This document shows positions 26,286-38,311 of a stretch of DNA of 64,000 nt, piece after piece. How positions within the stretch are numbered: the stretch's first letter is position 1; every line of letters starts with the position of its first letter. The stretch is taken from contig JAZBQD010000027.1 in the NCBI GenBank assembly GCA_036583965.1, forward strand, positions 22,247,001 to 22,311,000. The letters are read 5' to 3'. The notes beneath the pieces are model-generated. The model was given only the letters and a program-made list of their open reading frames with translations. It made no database searches and was not told the DNA's origin. The DNA comes from Prunella strophiata. Taxonomy: Eukaryota > Chordata > Aves > Passeriformes > Prunellidae. The position numbers were made by a program, and so were the translations under genes.

Positions 26286-27779
26286 ATTTGATTCAAGCAC
26301 TAATCAGCAGCCAAATACAAACAAATCAGTGACTATCTCCTGTTTTCCCCACTCCCAACACAAAACAATACTCATCATCTTTACAACAGTCCAGCATGAC
26401 TGAAAACAAAGGAACACGCAGCAAATTAAGTGTACTGAAGAAAACCAACACCACATTTAAAGGCCTTTGCATGATTTAAAATTCTTTTTGTAACAGCAAA
26501 CAGATTTTTTCAATTGCTCTTTATACATTTGCAATTATCAGCCATATAACAATATCAAATATATTCCTAGTCATTTTCAACTGGGAGATTTCCTGTCCAC
26601 ACTTCTGCTGGCCCTCGATACACTGGCAGTGCCATATTCCCTACAAGTGTCCCAGGGAAGCCAGAGAAACAGGCTGGGAGCTGGAAAGGAAGTGAAGAAT
26701 CCCAGAACTTCTGTTTTATCCTGAGGACCATTTCTCTTCCTCACTGAGACCTCTATCTATTGCTAGAGTTTAAATGAAAAACAAGTGGAACTATCAGGAA
26801 GGACTCAATTTCCTATTTTTAATTCCACATGACAGAAAATTGCAATTAGACAAAAGATTTAAGGCCAACACCCATCACTAAGGCAGCTGCAGAAGAACTA
26901 ACTGCATAATGTGATACAGGCAGGCAACAAGGAATAAATATAAAACCTGAAATGTACTAGAAATTTCTTTTTTGTGCCAGCAAACAATTGATCCTCTAAA
27001 ACAAGATAATTACCCTGGTGTAAATAAAAAGTCAACAAATATGTGTATACCCACACCAAATGTAACATTCAGCTCTATAAACCCCAGTTCCAAAACAGCA
27101 AACTTCTCAGTTTTACAGAGATTTTTGTTTCTCAATCTCAACATATCTTGGGATAATTATGAGCAAAGGCCAGACAATCTGACCAACAGTGAATCTCTGC
27201 AAACACAAAGTCTTCCAGCTCTGAAAGCCTGCTAAAAGTGTGATCTGACTTCACACAGAAAACCAGGCACCACCCCAAGGCAGCTTTGGTTTGGCTTTGT
27301 GTTCGGGCAGTGTGGGCAGGGAGCAGCAGAGCACCGAGCTCAGTCCTGCACCTGCAGGGTCGGGGTGCCACAGCACCAGAGAGCAGCACTGTGCCCAACT
27401 CTGGCTCCAGCCAGGGAAGCTCTTAGGCACATTCTCATTTCAAGCAATAGTTAAAAGCACTGAAATCAAGTTGCTGTAGCAGGAAAACAGCTGTTAGGTG
27501 TATGTGCAGCAACAAGACAAAGTTATACACAATAAATACAAAGCAATTAAGGGAAAATATCTCTTTATCTAAAATGACAGAGAACTAAAGGCCCAAATTC
27601 AAGGACTTCTGACATACTTTGAGAAGCAATCTATTCCAACTCTACAGTACTGAAATAAGATCAGATTTGTGGGATTTAGGTCTCTTTAAAACACAAAACA
27701 AGTAGTAATTTGGTGGAGTTCCTTCTTCAGCACACAAAACAGTGAAAGCCCAATGACAGTTTAGTCCTGTCAATTTTGA
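26286..27779. other. Intergenic, nothing recognised
   Basis: AT-rich DNA with a small G+C-richer patch at 27.29-27.42 kb. No gene or repeat seen. Confidence 0.55.
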
Positions 27780-29330
27780 TACTTTGAAGGCAGAAAAGAA
27801 GCCAAAATGACACAGAGGTTAAATCAGTGAAGATAAAAGATAAGAAAGAACAGATAGTGAAGGGGGCTGGATTCTGATACATCTAACTCTGAGACATTTG
27901 ATACGCAGGCATGGGAGAAGTGTCAGAGATAGAAAGGTTGTGGCCTTGGAAAACAGGCAAGTAAAATTGTCAGGGATGTTAGAAAATAGTCTAGAGGGAG
28001 TCAGAAATAAAAATTAGATCTTTGAATCTGAACAGGTCTGAGGCTGGCTGGATACTAAAGGAATAACCTAGAGATAGAACCATGGGAGAAGCACTGGATT
28101 TTTGGGGCTGAATGCAACATTAAAAAAATCCGAACACAAACCGGAGAGAGGATGTTTAGGTACACAAAATTAGATGAGAGGGAGAAAAAAGGACAAAGTA
28201 CTAAAAACCAAAAACAATTATGCTGATGGTGCCACCCCCTTTAAGAGAGATATATAAGAGAAACATGGTTGCTACTGAAGGAAGTAATTCAATGAGGAAT
28301 GAAAGGCATAAAAGATACAGAAATAAAAGGGGCAAACTTGCAGAGTTAAGAGGCAGAGAAGCTCAGATCAGAAACAGATCCTGAGAATAAAAACAACTTT
28401 GAAAAGGATCTTGTCATGCAACAAAATCAGGATTGAAGATTTTGTATGAAGAACAAATGGAGAATGAATATGAACAGCAGATCTGCAATCAAGCTCAACA
28501 AGAAAAAAAAGGTGAGATAAAAGTGGTTTAAAAGTCCATTTGGGAAGAGCATTGAAGCAAGTAAGGCAAAGCTGAGTCCAAAGTTGTGTTGGCTGACACA
28601 CTCTTCAGATATTCAGAAAGGCTGAAATGGAAATTAAGAAATTACAAGAGAATATGTCTGGAGGGAGGAATGGAAACAGGGCAGTGTGAGAAGCAGCCAA
28701 AGAAACCATGTACAGAGAAGCAGATAGAGATAAAAATAAAGACCAGTGAGTAAAAAGAAGTGAGGCCAATGAAGGAAGGAGGCAGCAGTGAAGACGAAGG
28801 AGTCAAAAAGGTTAATAGACTGGAGATCCCAAAAGGAGTGAGTGACAGGGTAGAGGAGAGAGAAAGACAGATAAGCTGAAAGAGAGCAGGTAGTGATCAG
28901 AGAAAGGGAATTTAGAAATGAGAGATAATAAAGTGAACAGTATTTAGCAAAGACAAGGTCATGGGAATGATTGAGGCAGTAAGAAAATCTATCTAAAACT
29001 AGAAATCACAGGCATTGGGCTGGAAAAACAGAATCAAGAACAAAGGATTAAAGTACTGATCAGGGGAAAGGAACTGGGCTTGCCCATGGGGAGGGATGAA
29101 ATTTGAAAAGACTGAAATGGGTTGAGTTTAGCAAACACACAAAGAAAGATGTAAATGAATGACCACTAGGAAAACTAGACAGAGAACTTCAGGAAGAGAG
29201 TAAGGCTGACAACAGGACTGACAAAGCAGAAGCCAGGAGTCATAGAACTTCAGTGGTGAATATGAATGGAAAATACTTTTTTAAAAGCATCAGAGAAGGA
29301 AATAAAGTTTGAAAAACAACTCTAAACATC
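27780..29330 (+). other. 1.5 kb purine-rich (A/G) block
   Basis: The plus strand is strongly biased to A and G for about 1.5 kb, with many GAAAG, AGAGAG and GGAAG words but no exact repeat unit, then returns abruptly to balanced composition. No long open frame or recognised repeat explains it. It may be a decayed minisatellite, an internal piece of an old retroelement, or a non-coding transcript with strand bias. Confidence 0.6.
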
Positions 29331-30129
29331 TATATTTGAGTCATATTCAGAAACATAAGTAGCACCCCACCAAGCAGGGTCCACACCTCTCTTTCCCTCC
29401 TTGCCAGAAAGATTTACTCACCCAGATCAAACCAGAGATCAGAAATTCAATAGGCTACTGCCAACACTGCCACTGGCCAGATAATTTGGAGATATGGTTG
29501 GGTTGGGAAAATTTTGACTGTTGAAATAGATAAAGACTACTAAAGACTATTAAAAATTATGAAAAACCAGTGATTTGACCTCTGCCATCCAGCACCTTTA
29601 TGTCCTCACAAAACAAACCACAAGACCTTCCCTGGCTCACCCTCATGTCACCTCCTGCACCTACCAGCTCACACAGCCAATGCAGCATTCACCAACACTC
29701 CAACTCAGCTGCTAAGATTCTCACCACACTGTGTAACAGCAAAGATAAGAGATTAAACAGACAGATTGCTGCAAACAAACATCACTGCAATTCTGGGTCC
29801 CATTCAGAGTTATCTGAGAACCACTGGCATGAAAGTTCTTCTCCATTTCCAAGCCTCTGTCAAGAATTTCACTCTACGGCTTTCTTAATCATGAGCATGA
29901 ATAAAACACCACCCTTCTCAGACACTTCTAATACTGCATTTCATCTTCTGCTCTACTGGCATGTTTTTAAAGTTTCTGCTCATTACAAAAAGACAACACA
30001 CTTCTATTGCCTGCTCATACAATTGGGAACTGGATCATTAGGAGTGCAAGAAAACAGGGGAAAAAACCCAAATTATTCCCTGCTACCACACCAGTGACAC
30101 AGAGAGTATAAAAAGTGAACTGAGCACAT
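29331..30129. other. Intergenic, with the longest open frame of the window
   Basis: A 165-codon plus-strand frame (29,600-30,097) begins just after the purine-rich block. Its product is Ser/His/Thr-rich and unlike any family I know, and no promoter or splice context was seen, so it is not called a gene. Confidence 0.4.
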
Positions 30130-30149
30130 CATTTCTATCTACCCTACTG

Positions 30150-30155
30150 TTTATT
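30150..30155 (-). terminator. Candidate distal NEK7 polyadenylation signal (AATAAA)
   Basis: The minus strand reads AATAAA here, and a T/G-rich stretch follows 15-40 bases further on in the direction of transcription. It is the first such signal with a plausible downstream element at the end of the AT-rich region after the NEK7 stop. AATAAA is common by chance in AT-rich DNA, so this is tentative. Confidence 0.35.
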
Positions 30156-30437
30156 TGTGTGTGTAGATGTGGTTCACTCAAAATTACTGAAATTACATAA
30201 AAAACAGCTGAAATATAAACAAGAGCTCACAGGACTGGGGCCATAATGGGAGTTCTTTGTTATTTTTATGCTTTATCACATATTTCAATATTGAAAATAA
30301 TTTTAAATTTAGCTTAAAATTTTACTTTAAAACACACAACATATTGGATGTAGTATTTTTAGATAATCTTTTAACAAATAATACAAAAAATAATTTTTTT
30401 TAGAGTACTATCTTTTGTTACAGTCAAGAAATCTCAC

Positions 30438-30506
30438 CTAGAATCAACTACTGGAAGCAGTAAGTTGTCCACATGATAGGCAGCATCTACTGTAACATAT
30501 AAATCT
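30438..30506 (-). other. Exon-like segment, 22 open codons, phase 2-2
   Basis: The minus strand shows a T-rich acceptor ending TTTTTTAG and a strong donor TAG|GTGAGA around 69 bases. Only one frame is open (phase 2 at both ends). It reads DLYVTVDAAYHVDNLLLPVV followed by DS. It lies within the inferred NEK7 3' UTR. No family was recognised, and a stretch this short can be open by chance. Confidence 0.25.
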
Positions 30507-31849
30507 CTAAAAAAGAAAAGTTTGAAAAAATATCATAGAAACACTATAATTTTTACATTACATTTAATATCTGTATGTTTTATTTCTATTGGACTACTGC
30601 ACAGCAAGGGAGCTTTTGAGACAAAGGGATTTTATGCAATGTCATTCAAAGCACAAAAAAGTTCACTCTTGGCACAAGTTAATACTGGAGCATTACTGAA
30701 ATAAAAGGAGGAGCTGGTCAGACATTTTGGGTAGAAATGTAACATGTTTTCTTTAAAGAAAATAAACACATAATGCCATAGCTTAAAATAAATAGTGCCA
30801 AATGTTATCATCAACATACGGAAAATAGGATGGGGGTTCAAAAATAAAATATTTTATAAGCACACACTGGAGTGTTATCATTTTCATGTTACCAGGTGTT
30901 TTACTTTAGGGAGAGATTCTACAATCCCCAGTTATATAAGCAGTTCTATTAACCCACATTGGCTTTTTAATTACAGAGTTTGGTACCAAAGTCAGGTGCA
31001 CCATTCATTTCACAGATTTTAAGTCAGGAACAACTATTTCTTTTCCTCAGCACAATATTTAATCATAAATACTAAAAAACCCCCACACTGCTAAAAAAAT
31101 TTAAATGCTTAAGTATGCACATTTTTTAACTCTTAACTCATTATTCTTTTACTCAACATACCCTTCCAGGGGAGGGATATCTATCAGCAGTTTCTGGCAG
31201 GAAAAGTTCAATACTTTATGCATAATATTAGCTACAAATAGCCTACACTGCATCTGGGGGCTTTTCAGTGATTTTTAAATGTTCTAGCACATTTCAGAAA
31301 AAAAAAATATTTGATTACTTGTCCATAATAAGAACTAATGCTGGGAGGAATGCAAATATTGTGCTGCCTTTTTCAATACAAAGCATTTAATTCTATGACA
31401 TGTGAAACATTGTTACAGAATATAACCACCATGTTTTAAATTATACAACCATTTAATAAATGAAAACAAATATAGAGGTTGCTAAACACAAACGAGAATT
31501 TCTCAAATACTTCTTTCCAACAAACTATTCCACTGAAGTTCTATAAGGTTAAGTGCACACAGAAGTGAGAAATAAAACTACAGTTTCATACAATTTGTCC
31601 TACAAAACCTGGAACCAGAAAATAAAAATGTATGTATTAAGATAAGCTAATGATCTGGCACATACCATCTAAAAACACCCCCTTTTTTTTTTCCAAACAC
31701 AATTTTCATAGCATTTGTAGTTTTAAAAAATACAAAACCAAAATCAACCCTGACCCCTCCCTTGAACACAAACTCCACCAATGTTTTTTTTTATTCTTTG
31801 AGCATTATACCAAATGAAAAATTACAGCTGCACAGAGAAACAAACTAGC

Positions 31850-31870
31850 AAAAAAAAAAAAAAAAAAAAA
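31850..31870 (+). repeat. Poly(A) tract, 21 bases (T run in the NEK7 transcript sense)
   Basis: Twenty-one A residues on the plus strand lie inside the inferred NEK7 3' UTR; the transcript would carry a U run here. Confidence 0.9.
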
Positions 31871-33367
31871 TCTGAGAACGCAGGGATGTGACCGCATCTA
31901 GAACCTATATATGTATGTACATACTTCTGCTTTTATTTGAACTAACTTTTTACCCACATAAAGAAAAAGACTTGACTGACAGTAACAGCTCCCTAGCTGC
32001 TCTCACTGATAATAATTACCTTTTGACAGTTCTGTAAAAAAAGTTCAGTCTTGAAACTCAAGGAATTTCATTTCACTCTCCATTTCTACCACATTTAAAA
32101 ACACGACACATTCCTTCCTTAACAATGAAAATATTATATAAGCATACTCCAAAAGGCACTAAGGTCTAACAAAAATATTCAGCATTTCCTTTTAAACTAA
32201 TAAAGTATCTGTAAGATAGTTTGCATATATAATTATTTTCCAAATTAAGGCATGGCAACTTTCTCTTAAACATAAAAGCTATAATTTACTTGTGCTAAAT
32301 ATAAAACTAAGTCTCAGGATACAGTATACAAAGATCATATATTTATGTAGAATACATTTTGTGTTATACTAGACTATTATATCTTTGCCAAAAGATGTCA
32401 GTATTTAGGAAAAAAAAATTTAAATTTAAATATACGGTAAGGCCACTCTAATTATTTTAAATACAAAAATCTACAAACAGTGACATATACACAAACAGTT
32501 GGGAAGTTGTAACTTAAAGACCACATCTTTTAATCAGACCTGCTCAAAGGACAGCCACAAAAGAACCCTATTGGCTACAAGAAGCATCTGCATGTTTTTA
32601 AGACTGAACTATGCAGACTCCCATTGCCCCAGGGCAGTGCTGCACAAGTCTATTGAAAACGACCCGATTGCTGAATCAACACCTTAAGTTTTCCCAGAAA
32701 ACCTCCAACAAATGTTTTATGTATTGAGAGACTAACAAAACAAAAGGGAACGTTACAAAAATTTCAGATGAATTTTTCCTGAAATTATTTTTCCATTGCA
32801 TTTGGCAAGCAAAGAACTGATTCTATTCCTTGTCTACTCTTACAGCAAGAACTGCCAACTACAATTCAGTATAAAATACAATAAGCTCCTGTAATAGTTA
32901 TGTTCCTCTTGGAACCAAGATTAAAATAAAGTTAACTGTGCTGATTCATACTTTCCATAAATTACTAAAAAGGTGAGAGATTCAGACATTTTGCTTCTTG
33001 ATAATAAGCCTAATATCTGTATCATGTGCAAAAGTGCAACTGTAGTTTTAGAACTGAGGCCCAACTGAATACAATTTTGTTATGACAGAAGGTATACTTG
33101 AACCCACTAACATGGAAACAGCGGTTCACAGCATCTTAAAATCACGCTTTACATATTTAAACCTGTTGTACAACCGCAACTTAGTAAAAAATACAAGACC
33201 CAGGAATAAACAGAAAACAACAAAGCTTGTATATAAATCGGTTTACAATTCAAAGCACAACAGTAAGCTTCAAATAATTACATTTGTGTAACACACACGG
33301 AGAGGTGGGATGATTTATTGAGAGCACTGGGTTCTTGCTGCTGCTTTGCTGGGGCTGTGCAGGCTGC

Positions 33368-33478
33368 TCAGCTGCTGGCGGTGTGTGCGTGCATGCGTTT
33401 CGCCACATCGTACACGTAGGTGATGTCTGGGCGCTTCTCCGGATCCGGGTTGATGCACATATTAACTAATTGTCGCAG
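33368..33478 (-). CDS. NEK7: NEK7 kinase, last coding exon (residues 267-302 and stop)
   Basis: This is the terminal coding exon: 36 codons equivalent to human 267-302, then TGA at 33,368-33,370. It starts [19 protein letters not shown] and ends with the NEK7-specific tail [19 protein letters not shown]6 instead ends IGYVHQVAKQMHIWMSST, so this exon fixes the identity as NEK7. Human NEK7, as I recall it, has Cys where this protein has His at residue 298. The conserved Arg of PEKRPD (subdomain XI) is present. The acceptor is CGTAG, weaker in pyrimidines than the other exons and close to a CTCC repeat in the intron. The exon is richer in G+C and CpG than its surroundings. The 3' untranslated region continues toward lower coordinates. 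Confidence 0.98.
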   Translation of the reverse strand: MRQLVNMCINPDPEKRPDITYVYDVAKRMHAHTASS

Positions 33479-33599
33479 CTACGAGAGGGAGAGAACATGA
33501 CAGGAGCGTTGGCCTTCTTACAAGCAGGATTTGTGCATTATCAAATTCAAATTAATACAACTGGCAAAAATGAGGCAAACGGCGACTCTGCACAGGCAC

Positions 33600-33624
33600 A
33601 CAGCCTCCCTCCCTCCCTCCCTTC
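33600..33624 (+). repeat. CTCC simple repeat near the last NEK7 acceptor
   Basis: A short CTCC repeat ends TTCCCGC, about 120 bases upstream (in transcript sense) of the terminal coding exon. Confidence 0.8.
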
Positions 33625-34531
33625 CCGCTCACACGCTGCCGGATGCAAACACGTATGCAACGCACTCCCCTGATTTCCACTTTTTGCACTGCTAGCCAGA
33701 AAAACTGATGAGCAAATTCAAGTTCTAATCCTTTCAACATACAACTTTAGACAGTGCATTTAGTCCAGTCCCACATAATTTCTAGGAAATTCCCCGTGTT
33801 TCTGGAGGGCTGTGCCTGCAAAGCCCAGAAGACTGAAAGGAGCACAGAGCGAAGGTAAACGAGGGCTGCTTTGCTCATTGGGTCCCTACACAGGAGTTAG
33901 GCAGCAATAAATGGCATTTCTGCCTGACAGGGCCCAACAAAGAAAAGGCACTGGTGCATCCCAGTTAACCTCCAGAACCTCCTGCTGCCAGGAGCTACCA
34001 ATACATACACATTCAATTCAGCTACTGAACAAATTAAACCCACTGAGGGCTACCTGTTACAAGGACTCCACCCTTGAGGAAATATCTGAACATAAAACTG
34101 GAAGCTGAGAAAGTATTTTGGGCAGGTACCATATTATGCTGGCCCTGTTACTCCATTTGTCCCACTGCTGAAGACATGATACTGGAATAAATAAGCTTTG
34201 GGCTACATCCTAATATGCATCCTCAGGATTAGATTGTTTATAGTGTTCTTTAGGTAAAGAAGTCACATAATTAACAAATATTCACAAAAGCCTCTATCTA
34301 GGAATGAACAAATCACTATGACCAGAAAATCCCATGTTTCCAGAAGCACCATAAAAACCAATTGATGTTTTTAATAGACATATTCAGCATAAGCAATCCA
34401 AAAGAGCTTCCACAGCACCTGCATACTTCTCATTGCCTTCCCAAACTGTCAGGACATTTGCAGGCTTTTCTCCCTCCACTGATATGCCTAAGAATTTATG
34501 ACATTAGAACTTAATATATTGTAGGGCTAAC

Positions 34532-34720
34532 CTTCTGAGAGGGCATCTGTTTTAAATTGTGTGCATCTCCTAAGCATTTTTCAATGTGAAACATATCTCT
34601 TTCATACTGACTTACTGAAATGTTCACAGTGCTTGGCAATAACAATTTAAGCAGCTTCTGAGGATCTTCCTTTATGCTTTTAAGTAGCTTTGTCAAATCC
34701 TCTTGGACCACCTTATAGCC
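34532..34720 (-). other. Unrecognised 63-codon exon-like segment inside the last NEK7 intron
   Basis: On the minus strand an uninterrupted C/T tract of about 30 bases ends in CAG at the acceptor. It is followed by 189 open bases ending CAG AAG|GTTAGC. The peptide starts GYKVVQEDLTKLLKSIKEDP and continues with a Leu/Lys-rich helix-like stretch, one N-glycosylation-type NIS, one Cys and an ending MPSQK. The amphipathic, charged composition looks like real protein rather than AT-rich noise, and the frame stays open upstream to 34,891. Both ends are phase 0, as is the intron between NEK7 residues 266 and 267, so inclusion would add 63 residues without disturbing the frame. I do not recognise the family. 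Alternatives are an exon of a nested gene, a remnant of a mobile element or retrogene, or chance. Confidence 0.4.
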
Positions 34721-35036
34721 CTGGGGACAGGTAGGGAGGGAGGGGGAGGAGGACACTCCAATAAACACATTGTGATCCAGTGTTCTTTGGCAATATATCA
34801 TATTTGGATTGGTCTCCCAGCCAGTACTACTAGGTAGGATTATCGAAAAAAATCTGTAATTACTGCAACTAACACAGAGCGACCTCATCACCCCTCATTA
34901 TTCAAAACTAACATAGGCTGCCTCTTTAAACCTGCCATCAGAGAGTTTCCTTCCTGCTTTTTAGAAAAAAGAACAAGAACGATTTTAAATTATAATTATA
35001 CTCCTTTCACTTTTCTGAAGCATTAGTTTAAATGCA

Positions 35037-35070
35037 CTTAACTTCAGGAACAGGAATTCCTGAAGTTAAG
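35037..35070. repeat. Perfect inverted repeat, 14-base arms, 6-base loop
   Basis: CTTAACTTCAGGAA and its exact reverse complement TTCCTGAAGTTAAG flank a CAGGAA loop. It lies in the last NEK7 intron, between the 34.5 kb exon-like segment and the signal-peptide-like frame at 35.3-35.6 kb. Confidence 0.95.
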
Positions 35071-38000
35071 GAAGAAACACTGTATATCACTCCATTAGCC
35101 CTTGCAGATAAACTGGTAAATTTTTTGTATTCAACAGTATAAAATCTGTCATTAGACATCCCATTCTTTAGCAAGAAGAGCTCAATATTTAAAAATGAGG
35201 TAATTCTGAAGACAGTGGTCAGATTACTGGATTGAAAAGAAATCTATTAAATCAAGATAATCTGTATCAGACTTGCTATTTGCACTTCAAATACATTAAG
35301 TATATTCTGACTAATGGAGTTACAAAAGCTATCATTTTGCTTCTGGCAGTCAACAAATAAAGTACAATGCCAGTGGCAATAAAAACTATTAGCCTGCAAT
35401 AACTCCCAAACATTTGAAGAACAGAATGCTGGAAATCATTAGCTACTGTAAGAAATAATAATTGCCAGCATGTAATACAAACATGCAAGCCAAACAATCT
35501 GCAGAAGAAGCAGGTGGGACACAGGGTAAGCAGGAGGCACAGTATAAGCAGAGACCAGCAGCTTGCCATGCAACACCTCAGACAGCCTGCACAGAATATA
35601 GGAAAGACTGAAGAACATCCAACACCATCAAGCCTGAAATTAGAGTCAAATAAGCAAACATTTTGTGAAGAGAATACAGGTGTAATTTATCTGCAAAATA
35701 CATCTAATCCTGAATGTATACATTTCTCTTTCTCTGTGAAGACTTCCATCTGTTCAAAAGAACTGCATACAGTGAATAGTCTTCATAAAGGACCTTGAAG
35801 GGCTGAAAACCACTAAGCCAGCATCAGAGGGGAAGCAGAGTGTTCTTTCTCCTTGTTTTTTCTAGTTGTTTATCAATATTTGACAGTTTGTAGAGCAGCA
35901 GAAACAGATCTTCAAGAAATTTACCTGCTGAGCACTTGAGAAGCCTTGTCACAGACCTCTTTAAATGGCAGTCACTGCAATTGCTGCAGTATCTCTATGC
36001 CCCTCTTCCCTTGGCAGGTCCAGAATCTCACTGGTAAGGCAGGAATGCTGAGCAGACCATGCCTGGGACACTGCACAACAATAGTGCAGATCCCTGAATA
36101 ATTTCAAAATCCTTGAGCTCTTTTGAGCCTTGCACCTGAACAAAGCAAACCCTTGGAAGAAGGTGAATTGCTTCTGCTGTACAGGATGAAAATTTACATA
36201 GGAACACAGCTTTCAGGACTGAAACTGGGACCACACTGGACAGCACTGGTTATAGCACTGATCCTTTACTCCTACAGGAATATCCATTTCAATAAAGCTG
36301 AAATCCATCTGTCAGCCCCTCTAGTACTAATAAAATTTCCAGTGTATCAGAAAAGCTCACCAATGTCATGGGAAGAGACACTGGGAGTTTAAAATCAGAC
36401 TATCATTAGAGACAGAAGAGATTTTTTACCACCTGGCACAGACTGGCCAAGAGGCAGAGCAGACTGAGCCAGAGGGACCTCCCATTGCCTCCCCAAGCTG
36501 CAAACTTCTTTGTCTGCTTATTGTTCTTAACCTCCTCTGTGCACTTAGCACAGTGACTGGCTTTAGCCTGGAGCTTAGCCTGACACTGGAGCAGTGGGAC
36601 ACACTTTCTTTAACTTTAGCAGGTTTTTCAGCTATGAAATAAATAATTATCACTCAAGTCAGGAGGAGTGGGGAAAGACAGAAATATGACAGGCAAGTAC
36701 TTTGCATTGTTAGCCAGCTGAAATAGAGAAATTTTCATATCAGGAAGTTTGTGTTAAAAAAACCATACACAACACCATTCTTACTCTGAATAAAACCTTC
36801 TTGAAGCCTTTTCTGAGTGCTTTTCTCAAGACCTGCTGGCAGCTAACACTACCATTGTGGACCTGCTGGCTCCTTCTGCTTTCACATCTGGGTAGGAGGT
36901 TGGCAATGGACTTTAGAAGAAATGCACCTCAGTCAAAGGGAAGATTTTAAAACTTCATCATGAAAGCAATGTGATACTAATATTAGCTGACAAGATTTTA
37001 AGAGTATTGATTGGAGGTGGCAAGGGAGCCCCAGCTTTGAATTCCCAAAAGCAGAACAGCTTTCAGTAAATGCTGAGTACTGACTCTGAATACCAGATGT
37101 TTTAAAGGGGTATTAAAAAATTGAGATATCCAAAGTTATCAAGCATTTGAAAATCTTGGCTTGTGTCTACCACTGAAGCAATAGTTTGTGAAAATGCATC
37201 TCAGACCATTAGGATTTCTAATCAAAGGATTTTAAAAACATTACCCATCTGTCCACCAAAAGGTGCATCTTTCTGTCACACTGTTCTCCAATGACACAGA
37301 TGTGACACAATTACTAACACGTTACTCTTACTGAGGTTTCAAAACTTAGAAAAAATGTCACACCTTAAAACTCACTGAAATTTACTTACAAAAAGTTTCT
37401 TGAAAAAGCACTTGTCTTATATTTCATAATGAAAGTACTTACACTTCTAAATACACTTCTACACAGTATTAGAGGATGCAGAGATCAACACTCAGTGAAG
37501 TTTTTATTTCAGAAAATTCTTTTTTGCAAAAAATGATGTGGGTTTTACTAGTCAGTGATTCCTGATCTTTACTGCTCACTGAGTATCCTTCCCACCTGGT
37601 TAAATGTTTGACATCTATATTTCCAGTACAGGTGAAACATTTAGCACAGTATTCTAATATCACAGGTAATACTTGTTTGTTTCTCTTTTTTACAGTTCAT
37701 GGCAGCACAGTATTTTTCATACAAGCTAAAAAGGGTTTATTTCAGTGCAATAGGTAATAAATGTATGTTTTCCAGGTACCTTAGTGAAGACACAAGTCTT
37801 CATAGCAGAACATAAAAAATATTCCCATTACAGTTTCCATAGCTGATGGCTTCTTTTAAGAAACTGTTTTCTTACCTATCTTAATACCTATAATAGCTCT
37901 GATTCTCTCATTAAGAATAACTTACATGTATTTTGCAGATAACTGCCTTATCCAAGGTGCAGAAGTACATGTCTGCTTCGAAATAAATAGAAAGTAACAT

Positions 38001-38233
38001 GTTGTGCTTTGCATGTGTTTGCAAAACAAAAAACCTACACAGATGTAAGGAAAAGCTGGAATCTCTCTCCCCACCCAAACTCTAAGACCTTCTATCTGGG
38101 CCAGACTTTGATATTTGCCCCTTGGCTAGGAATCCACATCTCCCACTTCACACTTAGCTGCAGTGAAGTAGCCTTGCAGGCAGGCCAACTTCAACGAACC
38201 ACTAGTGGTATCATCATTAAAATCCTGCTGAAG

Positions 38234-38311
38234 GTCACCATGGAAACCGCCTGCTGAGGCTTCGCTGCTGCATTCGGCATCTCCTAATCAGCTACCATGT
38301 GAAATGCAAAT
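38234..38311 (+). promoter_or_regulatory. RFX-like X-box and POU octamer, 57 bases apart
   Basis: GTCACCATGGAAAC (38,234-38,247) fits the RFX X-box pattern and ATGCAAAT (38,304-38,311) is a perfect octamer. They sit in a locally G+C-richer, complex stretch of the last NEK7 intron, which looks like a conserved non-coding element rather than neutral intron. Conservation could not be tested. Confidence 0.3.

Larger units (their letters stand above)
30130..33367 (-). other. NEK7: Inferred NEK7 3' untranslated region
   Basis: The 3.2 kb after the NEK7 stop is uniformly AT-rich, without recognisable repeats except a 21-base A run at 31,850-31,870. AATAAA occurs on the minus strand at 33,314-33,319, about 50 bases past the stop (a possible short form). 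Another at 30,150-30,155 is followed by a T/G-rich stretch and is my best guess for a distal poly(A) site. A 3' UTR of a few kilobases is normal for vertebrate NEK7. The boundary is inferred, not seen. A splice-flanked open segment at 30,438-30,506 lies within it and is listed separately. Confidence 0.5.

Noticed and set aside
1..30000. ATP6V1G3 or PTPRC, the expected neighbours beyond the NEK7 3' end
   Set aside because: No exon matching either protein was recognised; they may lie further left, or small exons may have been missed by eye.
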